Positions 1-9,854 of a stretch of 64,000 bases of DNA are shown piece after piece. Under the pieces are notes generated by a model. It saw only the letters and a program-made list of their open reading frames with translations. It was not told the DNA's origin and did not search any database. Within the stretch, counting starts at the first letter, position 1, and every line of letters begins with the position of its first letter. A program made the translations under genes and the position numbers. The DNA is from Planctomycetota bacterium (GTDB taxonomy: Bacteria; Planctomycetota; UBA1135; GCA-002686595), in assembly GCA_016714045.1 (NCBI GenBank), contig JADJNY010000011.1, positions 1 to 64,000 on the forward strand, in the 5' to 3' direction.

Positions 1-2705
1 GGTCGCTCGGTGCCACGCTCTACCACGCGCTCTGCGGCCGCCCCCCGTTCGACGGCGACTCCGTGGCGGAGATTCTCTCGAACGTGCTCTACGCCCGCGT
101 GCAGGACCCGCGGCTCTTCGCGCCCGAGCTGTCGAGCGGCATGGTGCTCGTCCTGCGCAAGTGCCTGACGCGCGACCGCGCGCAGCGCTACGCGACGCCG
201 GCGCAGCTCCTCGCCGACCTCGAGCGCCTGCGCGAGCGGCGCGCGCCCGAGATCGAAGCCGGCGCACTCGATCCGCTCGCGGGCCAGGGGCGTTCGCTCC
301 GCGCGAACGCCGGACTCGCGGCCCTCGCGCTCGCGGTGGCGGGCGCGCTCGCGTGGCTCGCGTTCCGGCCCGGCGGGGAGCGCTCGGGCCCGGGCGACGC
401 CGTGGCGCAGCCGGAGGAGGACGCGCTCGACGCGCTCGCGCGCGCCGTCGAAGGCGACACGAACGGCCTCGCGGCCGCGTGGGACGGCGTGCTCCGCGCG
501 CGCGCGTCGCCGCTCGAGGGCGAGCGCGCCGTGCGTGCGCGCGACCTGGAAGCGCGCCTGCGCCAGCGCCTCGACGACGAGCTCGTCGCGTTCAAGCGTG
601 CGTCGAACAGGCGCTTCCAGGAATGGCTCACGGCGCGCGACTTCACCGCGGCCGCGGAGTTCGCGAGCGGCGGCGCGCGCACCGAACTCGCGCAGCTCCT
701 CGGAGCGCGCACCGTCCCCGAGAGCGTCGAACGCGAGCTCTCCGGATGGACCGCCGAGCTCGAGCGGCGCCTCGAGGAGACCGCGCGCGCGGCGAACGAC
801 GCGTACGTCGCCGCTGCGGAGCGATGGTGGAGCGCGACCCTCGCACCCGGCATCGACGCCGACCTCGAACGCGGCGATTGGCTCGCGGCGCGCGAGCGCC
901 TCCTGCTCGGCCGCGCGACGCTGCTCGCCTCCGCGGGCCTCGACGCCCGCGGCGTCGACGCCGAGACGATCGCGCGCGTCGAGGACCTCGTCGACCAGCA
1001 CATCGAGCACCGTCGCGCGCGGCTCGACCAGGACTGGAACCAGCTCGACCGCGACCTGCGCCGCTGGATCGAGGCGCGCGCGGAGGAGCTCGCGACGAAG
1101 ACGGAGGACCGCACGCAGACGGCACCCGCGTCCGCGCTGTCCGCCGCGTGGGAGACGGAGCTCGCGGCGCGCAAGCTCGACCCCGCGCGCTTCCCCGGCG
1201 GGCTCTTCCACGAGGCGCTCGAGACGCTCGCGTCGAGCCGGTCGGCGCTGCAGGCGCTCGAGGAGCGGCAGGCGGCGGACGACGCGCGTTTCTACCTGTC
1301 GGAGCTCGACCTCGAGACGCGCCCCTTGTGGCGTGGCCGTCGGTTCGCCGAAGCGGCGCAGCGCTACGAGCTCTTCGCCGACGAGGCGTGGGCCGCGCCC
1401 GTGCGCTCGGAGCTCAAGCTCACCGCGCGCGAGGCGCGCCTGCTCGACGAGCTGCTCCTGCGCGCGGCGCAGGGCGTGCGCGCGCGCGACGGCAAACCGG
1501 TCGAACTGCGGCTCTCGAGCGTGCCCGTCTCCGGCCGCATCGACGCGGGGAGCGACCCGCAGACGCGGCCGTTCCGCCTCGTGCCCGCGGGGAGCCGCGA
1601 GTGGCTCCTCGCGCTCCGCGAGCTCGAGCCCGGCCCGGGTGCCGCACCGGTCGTGCTGCCGCCCGACGCGATCGAGCTCTTCGCGCGCGCGTCCGCGGGC
1701 GGCGCGCTCGAGCCGCGGATCGTGCTCGCGCTCGGCCTCCTGCGCTCGCGCGAGGGCGACGCAAACGGGGCGCGCGCGGCGCTCGGCAGCGCGCTCCCGG
1801 ACGACGAGCCGCTCGTCGCGCGGCTCGCGCGCCGCCTCGCCGAGGCGAGCTCCGCCGACCGGCCCGCAGAGGTCGCGGTGCTGCGCGAGGCGCGGCAGCG
1901 CTTGCGCGTGCTGGGTCGCGAGGCCGAGTCCGCCCGGCAGGACCCCGGGCTCGAGAAGCGCATCGACGAGTTCCTCGCGCGCTACGGCGGCGTGCTCGGC
2001 GTCGACGAGCTCGCGGCGCTGCGCGAGGCGCGCGAGCGCATGGCCGAGCCGAAGGGGCCGATCGGGCCCGAGACGGTCGCGAAGGCGTTCGGCCTGCCGG
2101 TCGCCTCGGTGCGCTTCGAGAGCGGCTCGAACCGCGTGACGCTGCGTTTTTCCTGCGCGGGCCGCGAAGAGAGCGCGTTCGAGCCGGGCCAGTGGGTGCG
2201 CGACGGCAAGGGCTGGTCGCCCTTCGACGCGCCGCGCGGCGACGACGACCTCCTCGCGCGGCGCGGTCCGATGCTGGTGCTCGGCGAGCCCCTGCGTCCC
2301 GGGAGCGGCCCGCTCGACGTGCTCCTCACCTTCGAGCAGCCCGAGGGCGTGCAGCCCGAGCTCCTCTTCGTGTCCGTCGCGGGCTTCCACGTCGTGCTGC
2401 TCGGCGCGCACGAGGGTCGCGGCGCGCGCGTGCTCGCCGACGCGGGCGATCCGGCGCGGGTGCTGGCGCGATTGCGCGGCGGCGAGGGCAAGCCCTTCGC
2501 GGGTTGGAAAGCGGGCGAGCGCGTGGAGCTGCACCTCGTGCTGCAGCGCACGACCCGCTCGGCGCAGCTCGAGATCGACGGCCGGCGCGTGCTCGACACC
2601 TGGTTCGCTCAGACGCCGCCCGAGGCCGGTCCGCCCTCGCTCCAGGTGCGCGCGTGGGAGCGGGTGCGGCTCCTGTCGCTCGAGCTCGAGTCCGGCCGGC
2701 GCTGA
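1..2705 (+). CDS. Membrane-anchored Ser/Thr protein kinase, 3' part (5' truncated by window edge)
   Basis: The reading frame is open from base 3 and enters within a protein kinase C-lobe: SLGATLYHALCGRPPFDG is the subdomain IX region of Hanks-type kinases, followed by the CL.RD...RYATPAQLLADL tail that closes many bacterial kinase domains. The catalytic lobe lies upstream of the window. A hydrophobic segment (AGLAALALAVAGALAWLAF) about 100 codons in is one transmembrane helix. It is followed by roughly 760 mostly charged, Arg/Ala/Glu-rich residues with coiled-coil character that should lie outside the cytoplasm. The last 200 residues look globular, ending in a beta-rich segment (LHLVLQRTTRSAQLEIDGRRV) resembling a lectin/LamG-like fold. 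The kinase assignment rests on the C-lobe only; the target is unknown. Confidence 0.8.
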   Translation, partial: SLGATLYHALCGRPPFDGDSVAEILSNVLYARVQDPRLFAPELSSGMVLVLRKCLTRDRAQRYATPAQLLADLERLRERRAPEIEAGALDPLAGQGRSLRANAGLAALALAVAGALAWLAFRPGGERSGPGDAVAQPEEDALDALARAVEGDTNGLAAAWDGVLRARASPLEGERAVRARDLEARLRQRLDDELVAFKRASNRRFQEWLTARDFTAAAEFASGGARTELAQLLGARTVPESVERELSGWTAELERRLEETARAANDAYVAAAERWWSATLAPGIDADLERGDWLAARERLLLGRATLLASAGLDARGVDAETIARVEDLVDQHIEHRRARLDQDWNQLDRDLRRWIEARAEELATKTEDRTQTAPASALSAAWETELAARKLDPARFPGGLFHEALETLASSRSALQALEERQAADDARFYLSELDLETRPLWRGRRFAEAAQRYELFADEAWAAPVRSELKLTAREARLLDELLLRAAQGVRARDGKPVELRLSSVPVSGRIDAGSDPQTRPFRLVPAGSREWLLALRELEPGPGAAPVVLPPDAIELFARASAGGALEPRIVLALGLLRSREGDANGARAALGSALPDDEPLVARLARRLAEASSADRPAEVAVLREARQRLRVLGREAESARQDPGLEKRIDEFLARYGGVLGVDELAALREARERMAEPKGPIGPETVAKAFGLPVASVRFESGSNRVTLRFSCAGREESAFEPGQWVRDGKGWSPFDAPRGDDDLLARRGPMLVLGEPLRPGSGPLDVLLTFEQPEGVQPELLFVSVAGFHVVLLGAHEGRGARVLADAGDPARVLARLRGGEGKPFAGWKAGERVELHLVLQRTTRSAQLEIDGRRVLDTWFAQTPPEAGPPSLQVRAWERVRLLSLELESGRR

Positions 2706-2731
2706 ACGCGCAGCGCCCGAGTCCGCGCGCG

Positions 2732-3350
2732 CTACGCCGTCGCGTCCGCCGCGAAGCGCGCCGCGATCGCCGTCGCGCGCTCGTGCCGCTCGGGCGGCGC
2801 GAGGTCGGCGACCTCGGCGAGCACGTGGTCGACCTCGGCGCGTCGCGCCGCAGCGCAAGGCGCCGCGCACGTGGCTCGCGAGCTGGCGCTCCTGGCCCAG
2901 CACCGCGAGCGCCGCGACGGCGCAGAGCTCGCGCAGGCGCGGCTCGAGGCCCGGCCGAGCGAGCACGCGGCCGTACGCGTGCTCCTCGATCCATCGCGCG
3001 AAGTCGGGATGGTGGCGCGCGAGCATCCCGTGCACCGCAGGCGCGTCGGAGGCGTAGATGCGCTCGAAGAGGGCGCGCCCGTCCGCGCGCGCGGCTTCGG
3101 CGGAGCGGTCGCCGAGCGCCTCGTCGGGTTCGATCGTCCCGAGCCCGCCCGCCGCCTCCAGCACGCCGTACGTCTCGACGAGGCGCGGGAAACCGGCGAA
3201 GACGTGCACTTGGAGCACGACCTCGCGCCACGCGCGGTCGGGCTCGCCGCCCGGTGCTCGCGCGCGCAAAGCGCGCACGACGTCGAAGCGGCCGAGCACC
3301 GCGGCCGCGAAGAGGCGCACGAGGCGCGCGTCGCGGTCCGCGAGCGTCAT
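2732..3350 (-). pseudogene. Carboxymuconolactone decarboxylase (AhpD-like) family protein, frameshifted near the 3' end
   Basis: The ATG at 3350 overlaps the psd stop (ATGA), so the gene is translationally coupled to psd. The first 170 codons read well and include ELCAVAALAVLGQERQLASH, the core helix region of the carboxymuconolactone decarboxylase fold. Only one Cys is present, so the redox CxxC of AhpD is absent and a peroxidase role is unlikely. After GALRCGATR (about 2845) the frame breaks. Moving one base gives EVDHVLAEVADLAPPERHERATAIAARFA and a TAG at 2732-2734, a normal family C-terminus. One base seems to be missing near 2842-2848, from sequencing error or recent mutation. The function is unknown. 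Confidence 0.65.
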
Positions 3351-4144
3351 CCGCTCGTCCAGCGCCCGATGCGCTGGCCCAGGCGCACCGGCGCGCCCTG
3401 CGCGAGGCCCGCGAGCGCCTCCGCGCGTCCGCGCGGCACGCACAGCACGATCGTCGAGCCCATTTCGAAACGCGCGAGCTCCGCGCCGCGCGCGAACGCG
3501 GGCTCCGGCGCGAGCCGCTTGCGCGCGGTGGGTTCGATGCCGACGACGCGCATGCGCCCGACGTTGAGCGCGCCGACGAGCACGAGGAAGAACGGCCCGT
3601 GCGCGCTCTCGAGGCGCAGCACGACGCGCTCGTTGACGTCGAGCACCGCGCGCCGCGCGAGGACCTTCGGCTGGACCGAGTAGCGCGCGCCCGGGAGCCA
3701 CGCGATTTCGCGCACGCGGCAGGCCTCGGGCGCGTGGATCCGGTGGTAGTCGCGCGGCGAGAGGTAGATCGTCCAGGCGGTGCCGCCCTCGAGGTCGACC
3801 TCGCCGCGGAGACCGCCCAAGAACTCGTCGACCGCGTACGAGCGGCCCTTCGCCTGGAGCGTGCGTCCCGCTTCGATGCGTTCGATCGCCTGGACGCGGC
3901 CGTCGACGGGGGAGACGAGCGCATCGGGCGCCGATTCGACGACGCGCGCGCCCGGCTCGAGCTCGCGAACGAAGAAGTGCGCCAGGCTGGGGAAGTCCTC
4001 CAGCGCGAGGCGCACTTCGGAGAGGTCGGCGCCCGTGAACCGCGCGTACGTGCGGAACACGAACGGCCGCACGAACCTGGGCAGCTTGCGGTCGGCGGCC
4101 CACCCCACCGAGAGGGAGAGGGCGCGCCGGAGGGGCGTGGCCAT
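3347..4144 (-). CDS. psd: Phosphatidylserine decarboxylase proenzyme
   Basis: Converts phosphatidylserine to phosphatidylethanolamine at the inner membrane, using a pyruvoyl group made by self-cleavage. The family's processing site is visible near the C-terminus as FEMGSTIVLC, where cleavage before Ser would give beta and alpha chains (usually (L/F)GST; here MGST). Other family signatures are SPVDGRVQAIE and YLSPRDYHRIHAP, which carry the Asp and His of the protease triad. The ATG at 4144 gives 265 residues and starts 14 bases after the upstream gene's stop. The frame is open further upstream, but that extension is only Ala/Thr-rich sequence antisense-like to the Gly/Asn tail of the upstream gene. 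The stop overlaps the next gene's ATG. Confidence 0.92.
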   Translation of the reverse strand: MATPLRRALSLSVGWAADRKLPRFVRPFVFRTYARFTGADLSEVRLALEDFPSLAHFFVRELEPGARVVESAPDALVSPVDGRVQAIERIEAGRTLQAKGRSYAVDEFLGGLRGEVDLEGGTAWTIYLSPRDYHRIHAPEACRVREIAWLPGARYSVQPKVLARRAVLDVNERVVLRLESAHGPFFLVLVGALNVGRMRVVGIEPTARKRLAPEPAFARGAELARFEMGSTIVLCVPRGRAEALAGLAQGAPVRLGQRIGRWTSG

Positions 4145-4157
4145 CCAGGGGCGCGGC

Positions 4158-4997
4158 TCAGCCGCCGCCCGGTCCTCCGCCGGCGTTGTTGCCGCCGTTG
4201 TTGTTGCCGCCGCCCGGACGGTTGCGCCGGCCGCCACCGCCGTTGTTGTTGCCGCCCGTGGCGCTGGCTCCACCGCCGCCGCCGTCAGGGCCGCCGAACA
4301 TGCGGCCGCCGAAGCCCATGCGGTCGCCGTCGTATTCGTTCACCTTCGTCGCGAGGTCCGCGCCGAGACGGTTCGTGAGCTCGGTCGTGCGCCAGTCGCG
4401 GTACTCCTGGAAGGACTGCCGCATCTGGTCGCGGTCGGGCACGTCGCCCTGGCGCATCTTGCTCATGAACTCGTCGCGCTTCTCGCGCTCCATCGCGTAG
4501 ACCTCGGCGAGCTTCTGCTGCTCGCCCTTCGAGAGGTTGAGCTCCTTGCCGACGCGCTCGGCGCGCTGGAGTGCCTGCTCCAGCTGCTGCTGTTTGTGCG
4601 CGTCGTCTTCCTTGCGCTGCTGCTCCGCGCGGTCCTCGGCGATGACGCGCAGGATCGCGTCTTTGTGCAGGATCGCGAGCGACTCGGCCGGGATTTCCTC
4701 GCCCACCTTCGTCGGGGTGCCCTCGACGGCGGTCTCGCGCACACGGCCCTCGCGCACCGCGGCGAGCTCCGCGCGCAAGCGCAGGACTTCGTCGGAGAGG
4801 TCGCGGAGCTCCTTCTCGAAGTTCGTTTGGTCGATCGTGACCGAGGCCGCCGAGGCGCTGGTCTCGGCCTTGGCCGCGGACGAGTGGGCGGCGACCTCGA
4901 CGGGCGCGGGCGCGGCGGTCGACGAGGCGACGATGCCCCCGACCGCTCCGGCCGCGGCGGCGACGACCAAACCCAGGATGGCGACGATGGGCTTCAT
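4158..4997 (-). CDS. Exported or membrane-anchored coiled-coil protein with Gly/Asn-rich tail
   Basis: 279 residues, not assigned to a named family. Residues 4-26 are hydrophobic (IVAILGLVVAAAAGAVGGIV), a signal sequence or N-terminal anchor. An Ala/Ser linker follows, then heptad-rich segments (FEKELRDLSDEVLRLRAEL and later helices rich in Gln, Glu and Lys). ELNLSKGEQQKLAEVY resembles the helix of Spy/CpxP-type periplasmic chaperones, but the similarity is weak. Residues from about 228 to the end are almost all Gly, Asn and Arg. It is the first gene of the group with psd and the decarboxylase-like gene, which suggests an envelope role. Confidence 0.7.
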   Translation of the reverse strand: MKPIVAILGLVVAAAAGAVGGIVASSTAAPAPVEVAAHSSAAKAETSASAASVTIDQTNFEKELRDLSDEVLRLRAELAAVREGRVRETAVEGTPTKVGEEIPAESLAILHKDAILRVIAEDRAEQQRKEDDAHKQQQLEQALQRAERVGKELNLSKGEQQKLAEVYAMEREKRDEFMSKMRQGDVPDRDQMRQSFQEYRDWRTTELTNRLGADLATKVNEYDGDRMGFGGRMFGGPDGGGGGASATGGNNNGGGGRRNRPGGGNNNGGNNAGGGPGGG

Positions 4998-5408
4998 GGA
5001 AGGAACCTCGTGACGGGAAGCGTCCCGCGGCGGCCTCGGATTCTAGAGGCGGAGAGGGCGCGGCGCACCCTCGGGTCGTTCGGTGGATTCGAAACCAGGG
5101 CGGCAGGGACCGCGCACCGGCTCGATCGACCCATTCCACCCCCGAGGTGTGTACCTCTCCTTACTCCGGAGCAAGATCCGCGCAGCTCGACGCGGAATCC
5201 CTCCGTCGGTCCGCCGCGTCACGCGGGGCTTTCGATCGCGTTCAGGCTACCCTGCCCGGTTCCGCGCTCGCCGCGCGGTCTCGTGCGCACGCCGCCGTAG
5301 CGCCGGGGCCCGGGGCGATCGCCAACCTGGGAAGTTCGCGGGGGTCGGCCGCTTCGGCCGCAACCCGATCCGCGGACGCGGCCGATCGACGCACGGGAGC
5401 CCTGCAGC
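4998..5408. other. Divergent intergenic region, no gene seen
   Basis: This 411-base gap separates the minus-strand envelope gene from the plus-strand acyl-CoA dehydrogenase, so it should carry promoters in both directions. A TAGAAT on the minus strand (5040-5045 in plus coordinates) could be a -10 element for the envelope gene, but I see no good -35 partner. Open frames here lack any family signature and overlap one another, as expected at this GC content. Confidence 0.5.
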
Positions 5409-6561
<1,153 letters not shown>

Positions 6562-6604
6562 GGGTGGGGCGGGCGGCGGAGCGCGCGGAGCCGGCTCGGC
6601 CTCG

Positions 6605-6633
6605 TTGACCGCGCGGGCGCTCGGGGGTACCTT
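6605..6633 (+). promoter_or_regulatory. Probable glmU promoter
   Basis: TTGACC at 6605-6610 and TACCTT at 6628-6633 are separated by 17 bases. The same TTGAC-type -35 recurs at other start regions in this window. It lies 95 bases before the glmU ATG. Confidence 0.5.
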
Positions 6634-6727
6634 CTTCGCCCCTTTCTGCGTGGGCTGCCCCCCGGGGGCCGCCACAAACCATCCGCATGAAGCCCTTCCA
6701 GCACCGCCCTTCCTCGTGGAGGCTCCG

Positions 6728-8050
6728 ATGAGCGTTCCCGCGTCCGCGCCCGCCCGGGCCGACAGCGTCGTGATCCTCGCCGCGGGCCTCGGGAAGCGCA
6801 TGCGCAGCGCGCGGCCCAAGGTGCTCCATCCGCTCTGCGGGCGTTCGATGCTCGAGTGGGTGCTCGACCAGGCGCTCGCGCTCGAACCGCAGCGCATCGT
6901 GCTCGTCGTCGGGCACGGCGCGGACGAGGTGAAGAAGTCGCTCGCGAACCACGGCGCGGCGAGCCGCCTCCAGTTCGTGACCCAGGAGCCGCAGCTCGGC
7001 ACCGGGCACGCGCTGCAGTGCTGTCTTTCGGCGCTCGGTCAGGACCCCGGCCGCACCGTCGTGCTCTACGGCGACATGCCGCTCCTCCGGCCCGAGAGCG
7101 TGCGCGCGCTGGTCGCGACGCAGGCCGCGACGGCCGACGGCGGGCTCGCGCTGCTGACGGCCGTCTTCGCCGAGCCGCGCGGCTTCGGCCGCATCGTGCG
7201 CGACCCGAAGACGCAGTCCGTCGTGCGCATCGTCGAGGAGAAGGACTGCACGAGCGCCGAACGCGAGCTCGACGAGGTCAACCTCGGCGTCTACTGCTTC
7301 GACGGCCGCGGGCTCGTCCAAGCGCTCCCGCGCCTCTCGAACGACAACGCGCAGAAGGAGTACTACCTCACGGACGTGCTCGCGCTCTTCGTCGCCGAGG
7401 GCCGCCGCGTCGCGTCGGTCGAGCTCGAGGACCCGAACGAGGGGCTCGGCGTGAACACGCTGGCGCAGCTCGCGGAAGCGCGCACGGAGCTCCAATGGCG
7501 CATCCTCGAGCAGCACCTCGAGAACGGCGTCTACATCGAGGACCCCGCGTCGACCTACGTCGACCACGGCGTCGCGATCGGCGCCGGGACGCGCATCCTG
7601 CCGTGCACCGTGATCCGCTCCGGCGTGAAGATCGGCGCGGGCTGTGAAGTGGGGCCGTTCACGCAGCTGCGCCCGGGCACCGTGCTCGAGGACGGCGCCG
7701 AGGTCGGCAACTTCACCGAGTGCAAGAACTCGACGATCGGCAAGCACACCAAGGCGAAGCACCTGGCGTACATCGGCGACGCGACGCTCGGCGCGAACGT
7801 GAACATCGGCGCGGGGACGATCTTCGCGAACTACGACGGCAAGGCGAAGCACAAGAGCGTCGTCGAGGACGGCGCCTTCATCGGCAGCGGCACCGTCATC
7901 GTCGCCCCGAACACGATCGGCACGCGCGCCACGACCGGCGCGGGCGCGGTCGTCACGAAGAACTCCGCCGTGGGCGCCTCCCAAGTCTGGGTGGGGGTTC
8001 CGGCGAAGCGCCTGTCCCTGCGCGACGGCGACCGGATCCCGAGGAGCTGA
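6728..8050 (+). CDS. glmU: Bifunctional N-acetylglucosamine-1-phosphate uridyltransferase / glucosamine-1-phosphate acetyltransferase
   Basis: Makes UDP-GlcNAc, the precursor of peptidoglycan and lipid A, through acetylation of GlcN-1-P and UMP transfer. The N-terminal pyrophosphorylase domain shows LAAGLGKRMRS (nucleotide-binding loop), GTGHAL and YGDMPLL. From about residue 250 a left-handed beta helix of hexapeptide repeats begins (IGAGTRI, IGAGCEVGPFTQLRPG), with HLAYIGDATLGANVNIGAGT and NYDGKAKH in the acetyltransferase region. The ATG at 6728 follows a GGAGG by 7 bases and gives 440 residues, close to the family length. The frame is open to 6605, but those residues lie across the promoter. 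The next gene, prs, starts 2 bases after the stop. Confidence 0.96.
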   Translation: MSVPASAPARADSVVILAAGLGKRMRSARPKVLHPLCGRSMLEWVLDQALALEPQRIVLVVGHGADEVKKSLANHGAASRLQFVTQEPQLGTGHALQCCLSALGQDPGRTVVLYGDMPLLRPESVRALVATQAATADGGLALLTAVFAEPRGFGRIVRDPKTQSVVRIVEEKDCTSAERELDEVNLGVYCFDGRGLVQALPRLSNDNAQKEYYLTDVLALFVAEGRRVASVELEDPNEGLGVNTLAQLAEARTELQWRILEQHLENGVYIEDPASTYVDHGVAIGAGTRILPCTVIRSGVKIGAGCEVGPFTQLRPGTVLEDGAEVGNFTECKNSTIGKHTKAKHLAYIGDATLGANVNIGAGTIFANYDGKAKHKSVVEDGAFIGSGTVIVAPNTIGTRATTGAGAVVTKNSAVGASQVWVGVPAKRLSLRDGDRIPRS

Positions 8051-8052
8051 GC

Positions 8053-9012
8053 ATGCCCGCCTACAGCGAGAAGATCACCCTGATCGCCGGCAACGCGCAC
8101 CCCGCGCTCGCGCAGGCGATCTCGCGCCACCTCTCCGTCCCGCTCGCCGCGACGCACAGCGCGCGCTTCCCGGACGGCGAGATGGACATCAAGGTCAACG
8201 ACGACCTGCGCGGCACGGATTGTTTCGTCATCCAGCCGACGTGTCCGCCGGTGAACGACTCGTGGATCGAGCTGCTGCTCCTGCTCGACACGTTGCGTCG
8301 CGCGAGCGCGGGCCGCATCACGGCCGTGCTCCCGTACTACGGCTACGCGCGCAAGGACCGGAAGGACGAGGGCCGCGTGCCGATCAGCGCGAAGGTCGTC
8401 GCGAACACGCTGATCAGCTGCGGGGCGGAGCGCATCCTCGCGCTCGACATGCACGCGCCGCAGATCCAGGGCTTCTTCGACGTCCCCGTCGACCACATGT
8501 ACGCGAAGCCTGTGCTCATGGACGCGATCGAGCGCCTCGCGATCCAAGACCCGATGATCGTCAGCCCCGACGTGGGGGGCATCAAGATGGCCCGCGCCTA
8601 CGCGAAGGCGATGAACAACGCTGACCTCGCGATCGTCGACAAGCGCCGCATTTCCGGCTCGCAGATCGCCGTCGAGCACGTCATCGGCGACGTCGAGGGC
8701 CGCAACGTCGTCATCGTCGACGACATGATCTCGACGGGCGGTTCGATCGCCGAAGCCGCGCGCATCGTGCGCAAGGCCGGCGCGCGGTCGGTCGTGATCG
8801 CGGTCACGCACGGCATCCTGTGCGGGAACGCGGTCGAGCGCCTCGACGGCGCGCCGATCGACAAGATCCTGATCACGGACTCCGTCCCGCCCAAGGACGT
8901 GAGACCGCAGAAGCTCGAGATCGTCTCCGTCGCGCCGCTCCTCGCTCGCGCGATCGTCAACATCCACCGGAACGAGTCGGTCAGTTCGCTGTTCGACGAC
9001 TTCTCGGCGTAA
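8053..9012 (+). CDS. prs: Ribose-phosphate pyrophosphokinase
   Basis: Transfers pyrophosphate from ATP to ribose 5-phosphate to give PRPP for purine, pyrimidine, NAD, His and Trp synthesis. Diagnostic segments are FPDGEMDIKVND, PYYGYARKDRKDEGR, DMHAPQIQGFFDVPVDHM and the PRPP loop VVIVDDMISTGGSI. It has 319 residues, as is usual. The start at 8053, two bases after the glmU stop, implies co-transcription; glmU-prs pairing followed by rplY and pth is a common bacterial arrangement. Confidence 0.97.
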   Translation: MPAYSEKITLIAGNAHPALAQAISRHLSVPLAATHSARFPDGEMDIKVNDDLRGTDCFVIQPTCPPVNDSWIELLLLLDTLRRASAGRITAVLPYYGYARKDRKDEGRVPISAKVVANTLISCGAERILALDMHAPQIQGFFDVPVDHMYAKPVLMDAIERLAIQDPMIVSPDVGGIKMARAYAKAMNNADLAIVDKRRISGSQIAVEHVIGDVEGRNVVIVDDMISTGGSIAEAARIVRKAGARSVVIAVTHGILCGNAVERLDGAPIDKILITDSVPPKDVRPQKLEIVSVAPLLARAIVNIHRNESVSSLFDDFSA

Positions 9013-9068
9013 TCCGACCCTGTGTAGCCCCCGGAACCCGCGGGCTTGGAACCATCCAGGAACCCATC

Positions 9069-9755
9069 ATGGCCAAGAGCGAAACCCTGAAAGCCGACCT
9101 CCGACCGAAGGTCGGCAGCCGCCACGCCCGCAAGCTGCGCGCGCAAGGCAAGATCCCCGCGTACCTCGAGACGGACGGCACGAGCGGCCACCTCGACATC
9201 GCGATCGACCGTCACGAGTTCCTCGCGACGCGCCGCCACCACACGCACCTGTACGACCTCGACGTCGGGGGCAAGATGGAGACGGCGATCGTCCACGCCC
9301 TCGCGTGGGACGCGTTCGGCGACGAGATCGTCCACATCGAGTTCCGCCGCGTGCGCCGCGACGTGAAGACGGAGATCGACGTCGAGCTCGAGTTCCGCGG
9401 TCACCCGAAGGCGGGCATGCTGAACCACCTCGTGACGCACGTCACGGTGCGCTGCTTCCCGATGGACATCCCCGACTCGATCGAGGTCAACGTCGCCGGT
9501 CTCGACATCGGCGGCGCGGTGCTCGCGAAGGAGCTCAAGCTCCCCAAGGACGTCGAGCTCGTGAAGCCGACCGGCGACTTCAAGATCGCCGTCGTCACGA
9601 TGGCCAAGGTCGATGTCCCGGCCGCGACGGCCGAGGCCCCGGCCGAGGGTGGCACGGTCGCCGCCGCCGCGGCGGCGACGCCGGCCGCCGGCGCGACGCC
9701 GGCTGCGGGTGCGAAGGCCGCTCCGGCGAAGGACGAGAAGCCCAAGAAGGGCTGA
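9069..9755 (+). CDS. rplY: Large ribosomal subunit protein bL25 (long CTC/TL5 form)
   Basis: Binds 5S rRNA in the large subunit. The long form has an N-terminal 5S-binding domain (LRPKVGSRHARKLRAQGKIPAYL) and a second beta domain (VDVELEFRGHPKAGML; DIPDSIEVNVAGLDIGGAV). A low-complexity tail of Ala, Pro and Lys follows (from about residue 195). It has 228 residues. It starts 56 bases after prs and precedes pth, the classic prs-rplY-pth order. Confidence 0.95.
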   Translation: MAKSETLKADLRPKVGSRHARKLRAQGKIPAYLETDGTSGHLDIAIDRHEFLATRRHHTHLYDLDVGGKMETAIVHALAWDAFGDEIVHIEFRRVRRDVKTEIDVELEFRGHPKAGMLNHLVTHVTVRCFPMDIPDSIEVNVAGLDIGGAVLAKELKLPKDVELVKPTGDFKIAVVTMAKVDVPAATAEAPAEGGTVAAAAAATPAAGATPAAGAKAAPAKDEKPKKG

Positions 9756-9796
9756 TCCACTCCCGAACCGCGTATCGGGGCGTCCTGGAGCCGAGC

Positions 9797-9824
9797 TTGC
9801 TCCGGGGCGCCTCGCCGCTAGAAT
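9797..9824 (+). promoter_or_regulatory. Possible promoter for pth-rpsF-rpsR-rplI
   Basis: TTGCTC (9797-9802) and TAGAAT (9819-9824) are spaced 16 bases apart. They sit 30 bases before the preferred pth start, in the gap after rplY. The -10 is good and the -35 only partial. Confidence 0.4.
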
Positions 9825-9854
9825 GCTCGCCCTTCTCGCACCGAGGTGCTCGTC

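Noticed and set aside
161..4378. A 1405-codon plus-strand open frame across the kinase, psd and envelope genes
   Set aside because: Arg/Ala-rich low-complexity translation with no motif; it lies over genes with clear signatures and reflects the scarcity of stops at high GC.
9613..9755. Ala/Pro/Lys tail of bL25 as a frameshift artefact
   Set aside because: The frame is clean to the stop, and low-complexity tails are common in long-form bL25 proteins.
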